This document shows, piece after piece, positions 30,229 to 39,845 of a stretch of 64,000 bases of DNA; position 1 is the first letter of the stretch, and each line of letters opens with the position of its first letter. The notes below the pieces were generated by a model. The model did no database searches. It had not been told where the DNA came from and saw only the letters and a program-made list of their open reading frames with translations. The stretch is from DASQPR01 sp963797675 (lineage in GTDB: Bacteria > Actinomycetota > Actinomycetes > Mycobacteriales > Micromonosporaceae): the NCBI GenBank assembly GCA_963797675.1, contig CAWCQQ010000001.1, positions 372,001 to 436,000 of the forward strand, given 5' to 3'. A program made the position numbers and the translations under genes.

Positions 30229-32199
30229 ATGCGGCTACGTCTTTCCTGGCGGACGGTCGCGGTCATCGGAGCAGGTGCACTGGTTCTGCCGGCACTCGGC
30301 AGTGTCAGTTTCGCCGCCTCTCCGTCCCGCGTATCCGTCGCAGGGTCGATGCCGGCGTGGGCGCGATCCGCCCACGCGACCGGCAATGCCTCCGCGTCCA
30401 CCACCCTTGATGTCGACGTCGTCCTGCCGCTTCGAGGCGGGAACGCTGCCGAGCTTCTGGCCGCATCGCTCTCCAACCCGGCCAGCGCCAGCTACGGCAA
30501 GTACGAGACGGCCGCGCAGTTCAACGCGAAGTTCGCGCCGACCGCGGCGTCGGTCGCGAAGGTCAAGTCCTACCTGTCCGGCCAGGGCCTGCACATCACC
30601 GAGGTGGCCCAGGGCAACCGATGGATCACCGTCAACGGCACCGTCGCGCAGCTCGACAAGGCGTTCGGCGTGACGTTGAAGAACTACGCGTACAAGGGCT
30701 CGCACATCGCGCCGAGCACGAACGCGACGCTGCCGTCGGACATCGCATCGCTCGTCTCGGGCGTGACCGGCCTGGACGACTTCACGAACGTCCACACGCC
30801 GAACACGGTGAAGCCGGTCGCCCCGACGGTGCAGGCTGCCGCGGTCGCACCGTCGATCGCGCCGTCCGCCACCGCCGGCAAGATCCTCGGCAGCGCGCCC
30901 GACTGTGACGCGTCCGCCTACTGGGCCCAGCACCGGTCCGACGTCCCGCCGGCGTACGGCAAGACATCGCTCCCGACCTACATCTGCGGCTACTACCCGC
31001 AGCAGATCCGGTCGGCGTACGGCGTGGCCGACGCGGTCAAGTCCGGCGACACCGGCAAGGGTGTCACGGTCGCGATCATCGACGCGTACTCGAACCCGAC
31101 CATGTTGAGCGACGCGAACGCGTTCTCGACGTTCGTCGGGATCCCGGCGTTCAAGCCGGGCCAGTTCACCGATGCCGGTACGGCCACGTCGTTCAACGAG
31201 AAGAACCTCTGTGGCGGCGTCAACGGCTGGGCCGAGGAAGAGGCTCTGGACGTCGAGTCCCTGCACGGCATGGCGCCCGGCGCGAACGTTCACTTCGTCG
31301 GCGCGAAGAACTGCGACGCCGGCATCGACAAGGCGATCAACTACGTGATCCAGAACCACGTGGCGGACCTGGTCAGCAACTCGTACGGCGACGAGGGTGA
31401 AACCGGTCTCGGCAACGAGGTCACCAAGGAGCACTCGATGTTCCTGCAGGCCACGATCGAGGGCATCGGCTTCTACTTCTCCTCGGGCGACGACGGCGAT
31501 GACACCGACGACCCGACGGTCCTGTCGCCGGAGGCGGACTACTCGTCGACCGATCCGTTGGTCACCGCCGTCGGCGGCACCGCGATCGGCATCGACAACA
31601 CCGGCAAGAAGGTCTTCGAGAGCAACTGGGGCGACCAGCTCGACTACATCGACCCGGACACCAACACGTACGAGTCGGCCCTGCCGGGTGACGTGTTCTG
31701 GGGCGGAGCGGGCGGCGGCACGAGCACGCTCTTCGCGCAGCCGTACTACCAGAAGAACGCCGTACCGGCGGCCTTCTCGAAGATCAACGGTGGCGCCGCG
31801 ATGCGTACGACGCCGGACGTCGCAATGAACGCCGACCCGTTCACCGGCGACTACTTCTCGCTGCATCTTCCGGCCGCGCCGGACAAGGGCGTGTTCGAGG
31901 ACGGCGGCATCGGTGGCACCAGCCTCGCCTGCCCGCTGTTCGTGGGTCTGCAGGCACTGGCCAGCCAGGGCCGTCCGGTTGCGATCGGCTTCGCGAACCC
32001 GCTGATGTACAACCTGAAGTCGATCGAGTTCAACGACATCGTCAACCCGAAGACGCCGCGTGCCGTCACGACGCCGGGTAGCGTCGCGACGATCTCGTTC
32101 GGCTTCGACAGCTCACTGGTGGCCATCAAGGGCTGGGACAACTCGACCGGCCTCGGCACGCCGAACGGCTGGCTGTTCCTGGCCGGCGAAGCGCTCTAA
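30229..32199 (+). CDS. Secreted S53 peptidase (sedolisin/kumamolisin-like) with pro-domain
   Basis: Serine-carboxyl peptidase, usually active at low pH. 656 aa, intact in one frame, start ATG 30229 after AAAGGAG. Signal peptide (TVAVIGAGALVLPALGSVSFA), then a pro-domain (LDVDVVLPLRGGNAAELLAA, SASYGKYETAAQFNAKFAPT) of the Pro-kumamolisin type. The catalytic domain has the Glu/Asp pair in WAEEEALDVESLHGMAPGA, the oxyanion Asp region near YFSSGDDGDDTDD, the nucleophile Ser565 in GGTSLACPLFVGLQ, and the Ca site FNDIVNPKT...GWDNSTGLGTPN at the end. Exported protease for external protein use. Confidence 0.95.
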   Translation: MRLRLSWRTVAVIGAGALVLPALGSVSFAASPSRVSVAGSMPAWARSAHATGNASASTTLDVDVVLPLRGGNAAELLAASLSNPASASYGKYETAAQFNAKFAPTAASVAKVKSYLSGQGLHITEVAQGNRWITVNGTVAQLDKAFGVTLKNYAYKGSHIAPSTNATLPSDIASLVSGVTGLDDFTNVHTPNTVKPVAPTVQAAAVAPSIAPSATAGKILGSAPDCDASAYWAQHRSDVPPAYGKTSLPTYICGYYPQQIRSAYGVADAVKSGDTGKGVTVAIIDAYSNPTMLSDANAFSTFVGIPAFKPGQFTDAGTATSFNEKNLCGGVNGWAEEEALDVESLHGMAPGANVHFVGAKNCDAGIDKAINYVIQNHVADLVSNSYGDEGETGLGNEVTKEHSMFLQATIEGIGFYFSSGDDGDDTDDPTVLSPEADYSSTDPLVTAVGGTAIGIDNTGKKVFESNWGDQLDYIDPDTNTYESALPGDVFWGGAGGGTSTLFAQPYYQKNAVPAAFSKINGGAAMRTTPDVAMNADPFTGDYFSLHLPAAPDKGVFEDGGIGGTSLACPLFVGLQALASQGRPVAIGFANPLMYNLKSIEFNDIVNPKTPRAVTTPGSVATISFGFDSSLVAIKGWDNSTGLGTPNGWLFLAGEAL

Positions 32200-32217
32200 A
32201 CCCCGAGCTTCACCGGT

Positions 32218-32251
32218 GCGGGCCGTCCCAGGACAACCTGGGGCGGCCCGC
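32218..32251 (+). terminator. Terminator after the S53 peptidase
   Basis: 15-bp stem GCGGGCCGTCCCAGG/CCTGGGGCGGCCCGC with one G-T pair and a 4-base loop, 18 bases past the TAA. Confidence 0.85.
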
Positions 32252-32261
32252 AACGCGTTTA

Positions 32262-33017
32262 ATGCAGGGCGTGACCGAAGCCGTAACGAGGACCGCTCCG
32301 CGAACGCTCCGCGGGACGATCCTCACGCAGCAATGGCGTGAACTGACGTTCCTGCACTGGCCGGTCCCGGCCGAGGACGTCGCACCGCTGCTGCCGCCCG
32401 GCACCGTTCCGGACGTCTTCGACGGCGTCAGCTGGGTCGGTCTGGTCGCGTTCCGGATGTGGCGGATCGGCCTCGGCCGCCTGCCCGGCCTGCCGTACCT
32501 CGGCACGTTTCCGGAGACGAACGTGCGGCTCTACTCGGTGGACGCGGAAGGCCGGCGCGGCATCGTGTTCCGCTCGCTCGAAGCGACGCGGCTGCTGCCC
32601 GTACTCGTGGCTCGGTCGATCTTCGCGCTGCCGTACATGTGGTCGCGGATGGACATCGAGCGGGACGGCGACCGCGTGACGTACACGTCCCGCCGCAGGT
32701 GGCCCGGTAGCGCCGGGAAGCCCGCGTCGCGGCTGCGGGTAAGGGTCGGCGCGCCGATCGCCGAGCCGTCGCCGCTGGAGGACTTCCTGACCGCCCGGTG
32801 GGGACTGCACGTCGACTGGCACGGTCGCACGCTCTACCTCCCGAACGTGCACCCCGTCTGGCCGCTGCAGGCCGCCGAGGTCGAGCATCTCGACGACCAA
32901 TTGGTACGCGCGGCCGGGCTGCCCGACATCGTCGGCCCACCGGCGAGCGTGCTGTACGCGCCGGGCGTGCCGGTCGCGTTCGGACCGCCGCTGCGCTGCC
33001 CGCCGCTACGGCGCTAG
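32262..33017 (+). CDS. DUF2071 (YqjF-like) protein
   Basis: 251-aa soluble protein of the DUF2071/YqjF family, function unknown. Family pattern: LTQQWRELTFLHWPVPAEDV, LLPPGTVPDVFDGVSWVGLV, FPETNVRLYSVDAEGRRGIV and LEDFLTARWGLHVDWHGRTL. Intact in one frame. Convergent with the GGDEF gene, overlapping it by 12 bases at the 3' ends. Start ATG 32262, close behind the peptidase terminator. Confidence 0.85.
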   Translation: MQGVTEAVTRTAPRTLRGTILTQQWRELTFLHWPVPAEDVAPLLPPGTVPDVFDGVSWVGLVAFRMWRIGLGRLPGLPYLGTFPETNVRLYSVDAEGRRGIVFRSLEATRLLPVLVARSIFALPYMWSRMDIERDGDRVTYTSRRRWPGSAGKPASRLRVRVGAPIAEPSPLEDFLTARWGLHVDWHGRTLYLPNVHPVWPLQAAEVEHLDDQLVRAAGLPDIVGPPASVLYAPGVPVAFGPPLRCPPLRR

Positions 33018-34474
33018 CCGGACGCCGTCACGACCCTCTCGTTTGGCCAGGTAGAGCGCGATGTCGGCGCGGCGCAGCGTCTCCTCGGACAGCTCGCCGT
33101 TGCGCCGGATCGCGACGCCGACGCTGATCGTGTGCCCGACCGCGCGAGCCGCGATGATCAGCCGGTCCGCGACGCCGAGTGCCTCGTCCGAACGCTGCAC
33201 CTCGACGATCGCAGCGAATTCGTCGCCGCCGATGCGGAACAGCTCGTCCTGCGTACGCAGCGCGGTGGTCAACGACTGTGCCAAGCGCCACGAGCGCGCG
33301 GTCGCCGGCCTGGTGCCCGTACGTGTCGTTGATGGCTCTTGAAGCCGTCGATGTCGATCGCGAAGACGGCGGTATGGCCGGGTGTCGCGGTCGCCAGGCG
33401 CTCGCCGAACGAACCCTGGTGCCGCAGCCCGGTCAGCGGGTCGGACAGCGCGCGCTCGTGCAGGTGGGCCAGCGTCAGGATCCGCTCGCGGCTGCTCCAC
33501 GCCTGCGCAGCGAGGAGGACCAGCAGTGCGATCGTTTCCGGATCCGGCCGGGACACCCGTTCATCGACGACCAGTAGCACGCCGCCGAGCGGCGAGAACG
33601 CACCGACCGGTACGGCGATGAACGTGCGTACGCCGATGCCGGTCAACGCATCGAATCCGGCCGCATTGTGGTCATCGGGGTCGCCGATCGAGTACGACGC
33701 GCCGTAGAGGTGGGCGCGGTCCACGAACGCGACGAGATCATCGGTCGGCAGCGACAGGATCCGTTCGACCATCGGTGAATGCTCGGCCTGATCGACGATG
33801 ACCTCGTAGCCTTCGTCGGTCGACAGGACGAGCACCGGCGTGTCCAGTCCGGATACGTCGCGTGCCGCCCGGAGCGACAGCACCGCCAGCTCCGGTTCGG
33901 TTGCCGCGGTGGTCAGCGTCAGACCGTGCCGGACCAGCATCTCGTTGCGCGACTCGGTGGGCGGCCCGTCCAGCTCGCTGATCCGCAGGCCGATTCGAAC
34001 GGCCATCGTTTCGATCGCATCGCGCCACTCGGCAGCGTTGACGTCGGTGGGGAACTCGACGTTGAACGCACCGATCAACTCGCCGTCCTTGCCCCGGATC
34101 GGCGCACAGATATCGACGGCCGAGACCGGGCCGAGCGAGATGTAGTCCGGATCCGCCGTGACGTCCGTCACGACCGCGGTGACTCCGCTGGTGAAGACCC
34201 GGCCGACGACGCCGTCTGCGGGCGAGACCGACAGGTACACCTGCCAGCTGCCGGACGCGGCGACGCACCGCAACTGTTCGCGTACGCGGACCAGGACCGC
34301 GCTCATCGCGTCCGAGTGCTGTGCCAGCGTGTCCAAGCCCGCCTGGCAGGCATCCGTGACGTTCGAACCGCGGCAGAGAGCGTCCGTGACATCCTCGACC
34401 ACATTGTTTAAAGGCACAGCGGTTGTCCAGCTCGTCGTCGGAGTCGATCTAGGCCCGACTCCAGTCATACGCAT
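33006..34474 (-). CDS. GAF-GGDEF diguanylate cyclase-type protein
   Basis: Predicted c-di-GMP synthase. N-terminal GAF-like domain (about residues 25-155: ASGSWQVYLSVSPADGVVG, SAVDICAPIRGKDGELIGAF), a second GAF-like domain (about 180-330: LTGIGVRTFIAVPVGAFSPL), then the GGDEF domain beginning LSDPLTGLRHQGSFGERLA and FAIDIDGFKS. After one break near 33345 the catalytic motif RIGGDEFA is intact and the protein ends LAKREGRDGVRLAP. No membrane segment: a cytoplasmic sensor. About 488 aa. Convergent with the DUF2071 gene. Confidence 0.88.
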
Positions 34475-34551
34475 TGCGTGTCAGCCCAGGGTACCGGGGC
34501 AAGCTGCGCGTCAGCTGACAATGCCAACAGTGGATCATGAAAATGGACTGG

Positions 34552-35550
34552 TCAGTGGACCCAGGTCGAGGATGGGTCGGTCACCGTGAGCGTGACGTCG
34601 TCGTCCTGCGAGATCGGGTGGGTGCCGACGACCCGGACGCGGATCGGAGCCGAGCCGTCCGCCGGGCGTACCGTCATGATCGTGTCGTGACCGTAATAGT
34701 GCAGGTCCTCGACCCGTCCGCGCACGCCTGCGGCGCCGTGACCGCGCGTGATCTGGATGTGCTCCGGTCGCACCATCACCGTGACGTCCGGGTTCATCGA
34801 CGTCCGGAGCAGGCCCTCGGCGACGATGCCGTCGACGACGTTCGCCTCGCCCAGAAATCGGGCGATGTCCATGTCGGCCGGCCGCTCGTAGAGTTCCTTC
34901 GGCGTGCCGACCTGTGCGATCACGCCGTTGCGCAACACCGCAACGCGGTCGGCCATCGACAGCGCTTCGTCCTGATCGTGCGTGACCAGCAGCGCCGTAG
35001 CGCCGGCGCGCCGCAGCACCCGGACGACGTCCGCGCGGACGCTGGTCCGGAGCGCGGCGTCGAGCGACGAGAACGGCTCGTCGAGCAGGATCAGTGCCGG
35101 TTTGATCGCGAGCGCTCGGGCCAGCGCGACCCGTTGCTGCTGGCCGCCGGAGAGCTCGTGCGGATAGCGCCGGTCGTAGCCGGTGAGCCCGATCAGGTCG
35201 AGCAGCTCGTTGATGCGTGCCGCCGTACGCTCGCGTCGCGGCAGACCGAAGCCCACGTTGCCGGCGACGGTCAGATGCGGGAACAACGCGCCTTCCTGTG
35301 GCACGTAACCGATCCGGCGGCGTTCCGGCGGCACGAACCGGCTGCCGTCATCGACGACGCGATCGTCGATCGTGATCGTGCCGGCGTCGACGTGTTCGAA
35401 CCCGGCGAGCAGGCGCAGCAGCGTGGTCTTCCCGCTGCCGCTGGGGCCCAGGATCGCGGTCAGCTCGCCACGATCGATGGTGAGGTCGACACCTTCGAGG
35501 ACGAGCGTTCCAGGCACGTACGCCTTCTGGATGCCGCGGAGCGAGATCAT
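34552..35550 (-). CDS. fbpC: Ferric iron ABC transporter ATP-binding protein
   Basis: ATPase of the FbpC/AfuC type, 332 aa, intact. Walker A ILGPSGSGKTTLLRLLAGFE, Q-loop IGYVPQEGALFPHLTVAGNV, signature LSGGQQQRVALARALAIKPA, Walker B LILLDEPFSSLDAALR, H-loop LLVTHDQDEALSMADRVAVL, and a C-terminal TOBE domain (MVRPEHIQITRGHGAAGVRG). Its ATG overlaps the permease stop by four bases. Third gene of an iron-uptake operon read from the minus strand. Confidence 0.9.
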   Translation of the reverse strand: MISLRGIQKAYVPGTLVLEGVDLTIDRGELTAILGPSGSGKTTLLRLLAGFEHVDAGTITIDDRVVDDGSRFVPPERRRIGYVPQEGALFPHLTVAGNVGFGLPRRERTAARINELLDLIGLTGYDRRYPHELSGGQQQRVALARALAIKPALILLDEPFSSLDAALRTSVRADVVRVLRRAGATALLVTHDQDEALSMADRVAVLRNGVIAQVGTPKELYERPADMDIARFLGEANVVDGIVAEGLLRTSMNPDVTVMVRPEHIQITRGHGAAGVRGRVEDLHYYGHDTIMTVRPADGSAPIRVRVVGTHPISQDDDVTLTVTDPSSTWVH

Positions 35551-37052
35551 CGAGCGTACCCCCGTCGATCGAACCAGCGGCTGACGATGACGCTCGGAAT
35601 GGCGGCGATCGCGACCAGCACGGCGGCGTACGGTGCGGCGGCGCCGTAGGAGGCATCCGACTCGTACGCCCAGAACTGCGTTGCCAACGTCTGGGCGCCG
35701 GTCGGGATCAGCACCAGTGTGGCCGTCAACTCGGTGACCGCGGTCAGGAACACCAGGCAGAACGCCGCGACCAGACCGGGTGCGATCAGCGGAATCGTCA
35801 CTCTGAGCAGGACTTTCGCCGGTCGCTGGCCGAGCGATCGGGCCACCTCGTCGAGCCGGATCGGTGCCTGGGCAACGCTGGCCCGGACGGCGACGAACGC
35901 CAGCGGGAAGAACAACATCGCGTACGCGATCACCAGCAGCTCCGGGCTCTGATAGATGCCGGGCGCGTAGTGGATCGCGTAGAACACCAGCGCCAGTGCG
36001 ATCACGAGGCCCGGCAGCGCCTGGATCAGCAGCGTACTCCGCTGCAGGATGGCCGCACCGCGCCCGCCGCGCCGGACGGTATACAGCGCAACCGGCAGCG
36101 CCATGAGGGTGGAGAGTGCCGCTGCGGACGCGCTGTAACCCGCGGTGTGCAGCGCGGCCGGCAGCATCGATGTGCCCGGCAGCGTGGTCGCGTGACTCTG
36201 CCGCATCCAGTAGATGAGCGTGCCGATCGGCATACCCAGCGCGAGCCCGGCCAGGGCGGTCAGCGCCACCGCGACACCGACCTTGCCGCCGGCGCGAAGG
36301 GCATGCCGCGTGTGCGGCTTGCGCCCTAGCTTCGCGACCCGCCCGCGACCGCCGATCAGGCCCTCGCCGGCCAGTACGAGCAGGCCGAGGACGACCAGCG
36401 CGAGGCTGAGCGCGCTCGCTGCCGGTCCGTTGAAGCCGATCTGGAACTCCGCGAAGATCGTCGTGGTGAACGTCTTGAACCGCAGGATCTCGAACGCGCC
36501 GTACTCGGCCAGCAGCGTCAGGCACACGACCAGGCATCCGCCGAGGACAGCGGGCCGGGCCACCGGCAGCGTGACCCGGGCGAACGTGGCGATGCGGCCG
36601 CGGCCCAGGCTGCGCGACGCCTCTTCGAGAGCCGGGTCCGCCGATCGCAGGGCCGCGGCAACCGGCAGGTAGACGAGCGGATACAGACCCAACGTCATCA
36701 CGAGTACGGCACCGGACAGCCCGTGCACCGACGGGAACACCGATGACCACGTGTATCCGGTGACAAAGTCCGGGATCGCGAACGGCAGCACGAGGATGAC
36801 CGCCCAGATGTTGCGCATCGGGAGGTCGGTGCGCTCGACCGCGTACGCGGTGGCCACGCCGATCACTGCGCAGGCGATCGTCACCAGTACGGCCAGCTCC
36901 ACCGTGTTGCCGAGCAGCTCGACGGTCAGGCGGCGGAACAGCAGCGCCTGGACCTCGCCCCAACCGGCGTGGCTCGCCTGCAGAATCAGAAACACGAGCG
37001 GGGCCGACAGGAAGACTGCTACGGCCACGCTCGTGAATCGGAGAACTCTCAC
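35547..37052 (-). CDS. fbpB: Ferric iron ABC transporter permease (fused, 12 TM)
   Basis: 501-aa permease with two homologous halves, as in FbpB/SfuB. Each half has the inner-membrane EAA loop: SLGRGRIATFARVTLPVARP in the first and SLGQRPAKVLLRVTIPLIAP in the second. Hydrophobic segments: VAVAVFLSAPLVFLILQ, VTIACAVIGVATAYAV, AVLVMTLGLYPLVYLPVAAA, LLVIAYAMLFFPLAFVAVR. GTG start overlapping the binding-protein stop (GTGA), and stop overlapping the ATPase start (ATGA), so translation is coupled through the operon. Confidence 0.9.
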   Translation of the reverse strand: MRVLRFTSVAVAVFLSAPLVFLILQASHAGWGEVQALLFRRLTVELLGNTVELAVLVTIACAVIGVATAYAVERTDLPMRNIWAVILVLPFAIPDFVTGYTWSSVFPSVHGLSGAVLVMTLGLYPLVYLPVAAALRSADPALEEASRSLGRGRIATFARVTLPVARPAVLGGCLVVCLTLLAEYGAFEILRFKTFTTTIFAEFQIGFNGPAASALSLALVVLGLLVLAGEGLIGGRGRVAKLGRKPHTRHALRAGGKVGVAVALTALAGLALGMPIGTLIYWMRQSHATTLPGTSMLPAALHTAGYSASAAALSTLMALPVALYTVRRGGRGAAILQRSTLLIQALPGLVIALALVFYAIHYAPGIYQSPELLVIAYAMLFFPLAFVAVRASVAQAPIRLDEVARSLGQRPAKVLLRVTIPLIAPGLVAAFCLVFLTAVTELTATLVLIPTGAQTLATQFWAYESDASYGAAAPYAAVLVAIAAIPSVIVSRWFDRRGYAR

Positions 37053-38062
37053 AGCATCTGTGCTTCTTGCAGCAGCTTCAGAGCGGCCGCGCCATTACCG
37101 AGGTCACCCATCGTCATCGGGTACGGCTGGAGGCTCGACAGCGGCGGCTGGTTGTCGGCCGGACTCACACCCGCGGCGATCGGGTACTCGAAGCTGTCGC
37201 CGTCCGCCATCACCTGCTGCCCCTTTGCGCTCGCCAGGAACGCGAGGAACTTCTGCGCGTCGGCTTGGTGCTTGCTCGACTTGAGGATGCCGGCACCGGA
37301 GACGTCCACGATATAGCCCGGATCCTGCGGCGCGAACGTGGCCAGCGCGGAGTGCATCGTGGTGCCGAGTTGCGCCTTGAGGCGGTACCAGTAGTAGTTG
37401 TTGATGACACCGATCTGGATGTCGCCGGAGTTGACCTTCGCGACGATCGTCTCGTTGTCCGGGTAGTCGTGGCTGGCGCCGTTCGTCTTCACGGCCTTGA
37501 GCCAGGCCAGCGCGGCCGCCTCGCCCTTGTCCTTCGTGATCGCCGTCACCAGCGGCTGGAAGTCGGTCTCGCCCGGTGCGAGCGCGAGCTTGCCGTTCCA
37601 CTTCGGGTCGGCGAGATCCATGATCGACGTCGGCAGCTGGTCTTTGGTCAGCTGGTCGGTGTTGTAGACCAGCATGCTGACGCGGGCGGACACGCCGAGC
37701 CAGTCACCCGTCGGCGAGCTGTACTGCGCCGGTACGCCGGCGAGCGTGCTGGCGTCGACCGGAGCGAGCAGACCCTTGCCGGACAGCTCCGCCAGGGCCG
37801 GCGAGTTCTCGGTGTAGAAGACATCCGCCGGCGACGCCGCACCCTCCTGCTCAAGCTGCGCAGCGAGGACGTCTTCGTCGTCGTTGCGTACCTTCACCTG
37901 AATGCCGGTCTGCGCGGTGAACGCCTTGACCAGGGCGTCCGCAGTCTGTTCGTGCTGACCGTTGTACAGCGTGATCGAGTCCTTGCTCGAGCTGCTGCCA
38001 CAAGCCGTGACCGTCATGGTCGCTGCTGCCAGCAGCGCGATCGCTGCCACCCGGATTTTCAT
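37049..38062 (-). CDS. fbpA: Ferric iron-binding lipoprotein (FbpA/AfuA type)
   Basis: 337-aa solute-binding protein. Signal peptide with lipobox TMTVTAC, so lipid-anchored. The mature protein starts SITLYNGQHEQTADALVKAF, the usual FbpA/FutA beginning, and has DVFYTENSPALAELSGKGLL and GVINNYYWYRLKAQ, whose adjacent tyrosines are iron ligands in this family. Intact. First gene of the operon, transcribed from the iron-box promoter 49 bases upstream, so expression should rise when iron is scarce. Confidence 0.92.
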   Translation of the reverse strand: MKIRVAAIALLAAATMTVTACGSSSSKDSITLYNGQHEQTADALVKAFTAQTGIQVKVRNDDEDVLAAQLEQEGAASPADVFYTENSPALAELSGKGLLAPVDASTLAGVPAQYSSPTGDWLGVSARVSMLVYNTDQLTKDQLPTSIMDLADPKWNGKLALAPGETDFQPLVTAITKDKGEAAALAWLKAVKTNGASHDYPDNETIVAKVNSGDIQIGVINNYYWYRLKAQLGTTMHSALATFAPQDPGYIVDVSGAGILKSSKHQADAQKFLAFLASAKGQQVMADGDSFEYPIAAGVSPADNQPPLSSLQPYPMTMGDLGNGAAALKLLQEAQML

Positions 38063-38110
38063 GATCTGCTCCTGCGTCGTGTGCGTTGCCGCTCATCGTC
38101 GCAGACATTT

Positions 38111-38129
38111 TTAGGGTAGGCAAACCTAA
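38111..38129 (-). promoter_or_regulatory. Iron box (IdeR/DtxR operator)
   Basis: The 19-bp sequence TTAGGGTAGGCAAACCTAA matches the IdeR/DtxR consensus (TTAGGTTAGGCTAACCTAA) at 17 of 19 positions and lies 49 bases upstream of fbpA. A further half-site TTAGG follows. Iron-loaded IdeR should repress the fbpABC operon here. Confidence 0.9.
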
Positions 38130-38263
38130 CTTAGGTAATCCATATCTCGTTCATCGAAGTGTCCATACGCAGACTACGACGGGCGAGTTCAACAGCCGAC
38201 CGCAAACCGCCGGGTCCTGGATTTGCCTCTGCGCGTGAGTCAGCTAGTATTGCCCGGCACACC

Positions 38264-38338
<75 letters not shown>

Positions 38339-38345
38339 CAGAGGT

Positions 38346-38380
38346 CAGAGGGCATATCCGCAGTTTGGATATGCCCTCTG
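38346..38380 (+). terminator. Terminator after tRNA-Pro
   Basis: Perfect 14-bp stem CAGAGGGCATATCC/GGATATGCCCTCTG with a 7-base loop, seven bases past the tRNA. Also positioned to end the minus-strand gene to its right. Confidence 0.88.
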
Positions 38381-38407
38381 TGCGGCCCTGGATGGCTACG
38401 CGAGTGA

Positions 38408-38845
38408 TCAGCTGACGTGGTATCCGAACGGGCCGGCTGATCGGTCTCCGGCGTCGGTGGCACGGTAGAAGCCGGCACGGACTTCAGCGACTTCGACGAT
38501 GGCGCCGCCGGAGCTGAACGCATCAACGAGATCGGGCAGTACGGCGGTCAGCTGCCACGCCGTCTGCTCCGGCTCGCTATCTGCGTACCTCGCCAGGTCG
38601 CGGATCACGTCGTCACCGAACGTTTCCCTAATCTGCTCCACCGTGATCGCGCTGTTGACCGGCTGATCGGACAACCAGCTCTCCGCCTGCTCGGAGTCCG
38701 CGGTCTCGACCAGCCGCTGAAGTACGGCGTGCAGCCGCTCGGGCCCGGATTCCGCAGGTTCGGCCGGATACACATGCGCGAGGCCGTACACGATGACCCG
38801 CACCTCAGGATCATCGAGCAGCAGCGTGAGTTTGCCGTTGTCCAT
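38408..38845 (-). CDS. DUF937 / YidB-like protein
   Basis: 145-aa protein from ATG 38845, preceded by GGAGG. The core SWLSDQPVNSAITVEQIRETFG followed by IRDLARYADSEPEQTAWQLT and AVLPDLVDAFSSGG fits the YidB/DUF937 pattern (SWVGTGxNxPI... LxxLLPxxVDxLTPxG). Function of the family is unknown. It precedes the SDR gene in the opposite reading order: the SDR gene (upstream on the minus strand) ends 42 bases before it, so the two may be co-transcribed. Confidence 0.65.
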   Translation of the reverse strand: MDNGKLTLLLDDPEVRVIVYGLAHVYPAEPAESGPERLHAVLQRLVETADSEQAESWLSDQPVNSAITVEQIRETFGDDVIRDLARYADSEPEQTAWQLTAVLPDLVDAFSSGGAIVEVAEVRAGFYRATDAGDRSAGPFGYHVS

Positions 38846-38886
38846 AATGGTGCCTCCAACTTCATGTTCATCACCGGCGGTGAAGC

Positions 38887-39653
38887 TCAGGCGCGTGGAT
38901 GAGCAGCCAACCACTCGTCGAAGGTCGGTCCCACGAGAACCGCACCGGGACCGGGCAAGAGAATGCCGTCGCGGACGGCTTCGCCAGCGGGACCGGCGAC
39001 GACCTGTACGGCGTCGCCCTCGTAGCCCGCGTACACGGTTGACATGGTCGCGAGGTGCTCGGTCCGCGGACCGCCGACCTCGATAACGTCACCGTCTCGA
39101 GTGCCGTCGGCGACCTCGAGCACGACCTCGACCATGGCGGCCACATCGATCGGCTGAATCGAGAGATCGGGGACGGTCGTCCTGTTGCCGTTGCGCCCCA
39201 GTCGATCGCCTGACGGGCAATGTCGTGAAACTGTGCCGATCGGACGACGTGCGCACCCGGCGAGTGCTCACGTGTGGCCTGCTCTTGAGCAAACTTGGCC
39301 TTGTAGTAGCCGTCGTAGCCCGTACCCGCGTCCCGCTCGGCGGCGGCCACACGATCGACGCCGATGATGGAGAGCGCGACCGTACGGCTGACCCCGGCGC
39401 TCGCAGCGGCCTTGCCGAGGTTCGCGGCGACGGTCGTGAAGAACTTCGTCGACGCCTCCTGCTCGAAGTTCGGGCTCTGGATGACATTTACCACGGTGTC
39501 GACCCCGCCGAGCACATCGTCCAGCCCGGTGCCGGTGACGAGGTCGACGCCGGAGTCCTTCGAGACGCCGGTGACCACGTGACCTCGCGAGCCGGCAAGG
39601 TTGGCGAGTTGGCTGCCCACCAGGCCGGTTGATCCGATGATCGCAAGTTTCAT
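38887..39653 (-). CDS. NAD(P)-binding SDR / NmrA-like protein
   Basis: Short-chain dehydrogenase-like protein of about 255 residues. Rossmann start MKLAIIGSTGLVGSQLANLA with the GxxGxxG glycines, then SGVDLVTGTGLDDVLGGVDT, YYKAKFAQEQATREHSPGAH and, after a break near 39175, IQPIDVAAMVEVVLEVADGT and GPRTEHLATMSTVYAGYEGD. Atypical SDRs of this sort sense NAD(P)H or act on small metabolites; the active-site Tyr-x-x-x-Lys could be YYKAK but is not certain. Divergent from the hydrolase gene. Confidence 0.78.
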
Positions 39654-39709
39654 GACGGACTCCTTGCAAGAAGGTGTACGTATCGGAGATTTGGGAAATT
39701 TTACCTCTT

Positions 39710-39741
39710 GGCGGACCGCATCTCACTGCTCTTTGTCCGCC
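39710..39741. promoter_or_regulatory. Inverted repeat in divergent promoter region
   Basis: GGCGGAC and GTCCGCC arms 18 bases apart between the divergent SDR and hydrolase genes. It could be an operator shared by both, or an incidental stem. Confidence 0.3.
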
Positions 39742-39845
39742 GATAGCCCAAGACCGTGTACGGCGGCGGAGTAACGTCGCCAAGAGCGCCAGCGACTCTC
39801 AGATCTCGCTCAATGGGGATTGCGCAGTGAACCGGAGGAGAGACC

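Noticed and set aside
30235..31866. A 543-codon minus-strand open frame under the peptidase
   Set aside because: Antisense to the intact S53 peptidase and rich in Arg/Val/Asp repeats from codon mirroring.
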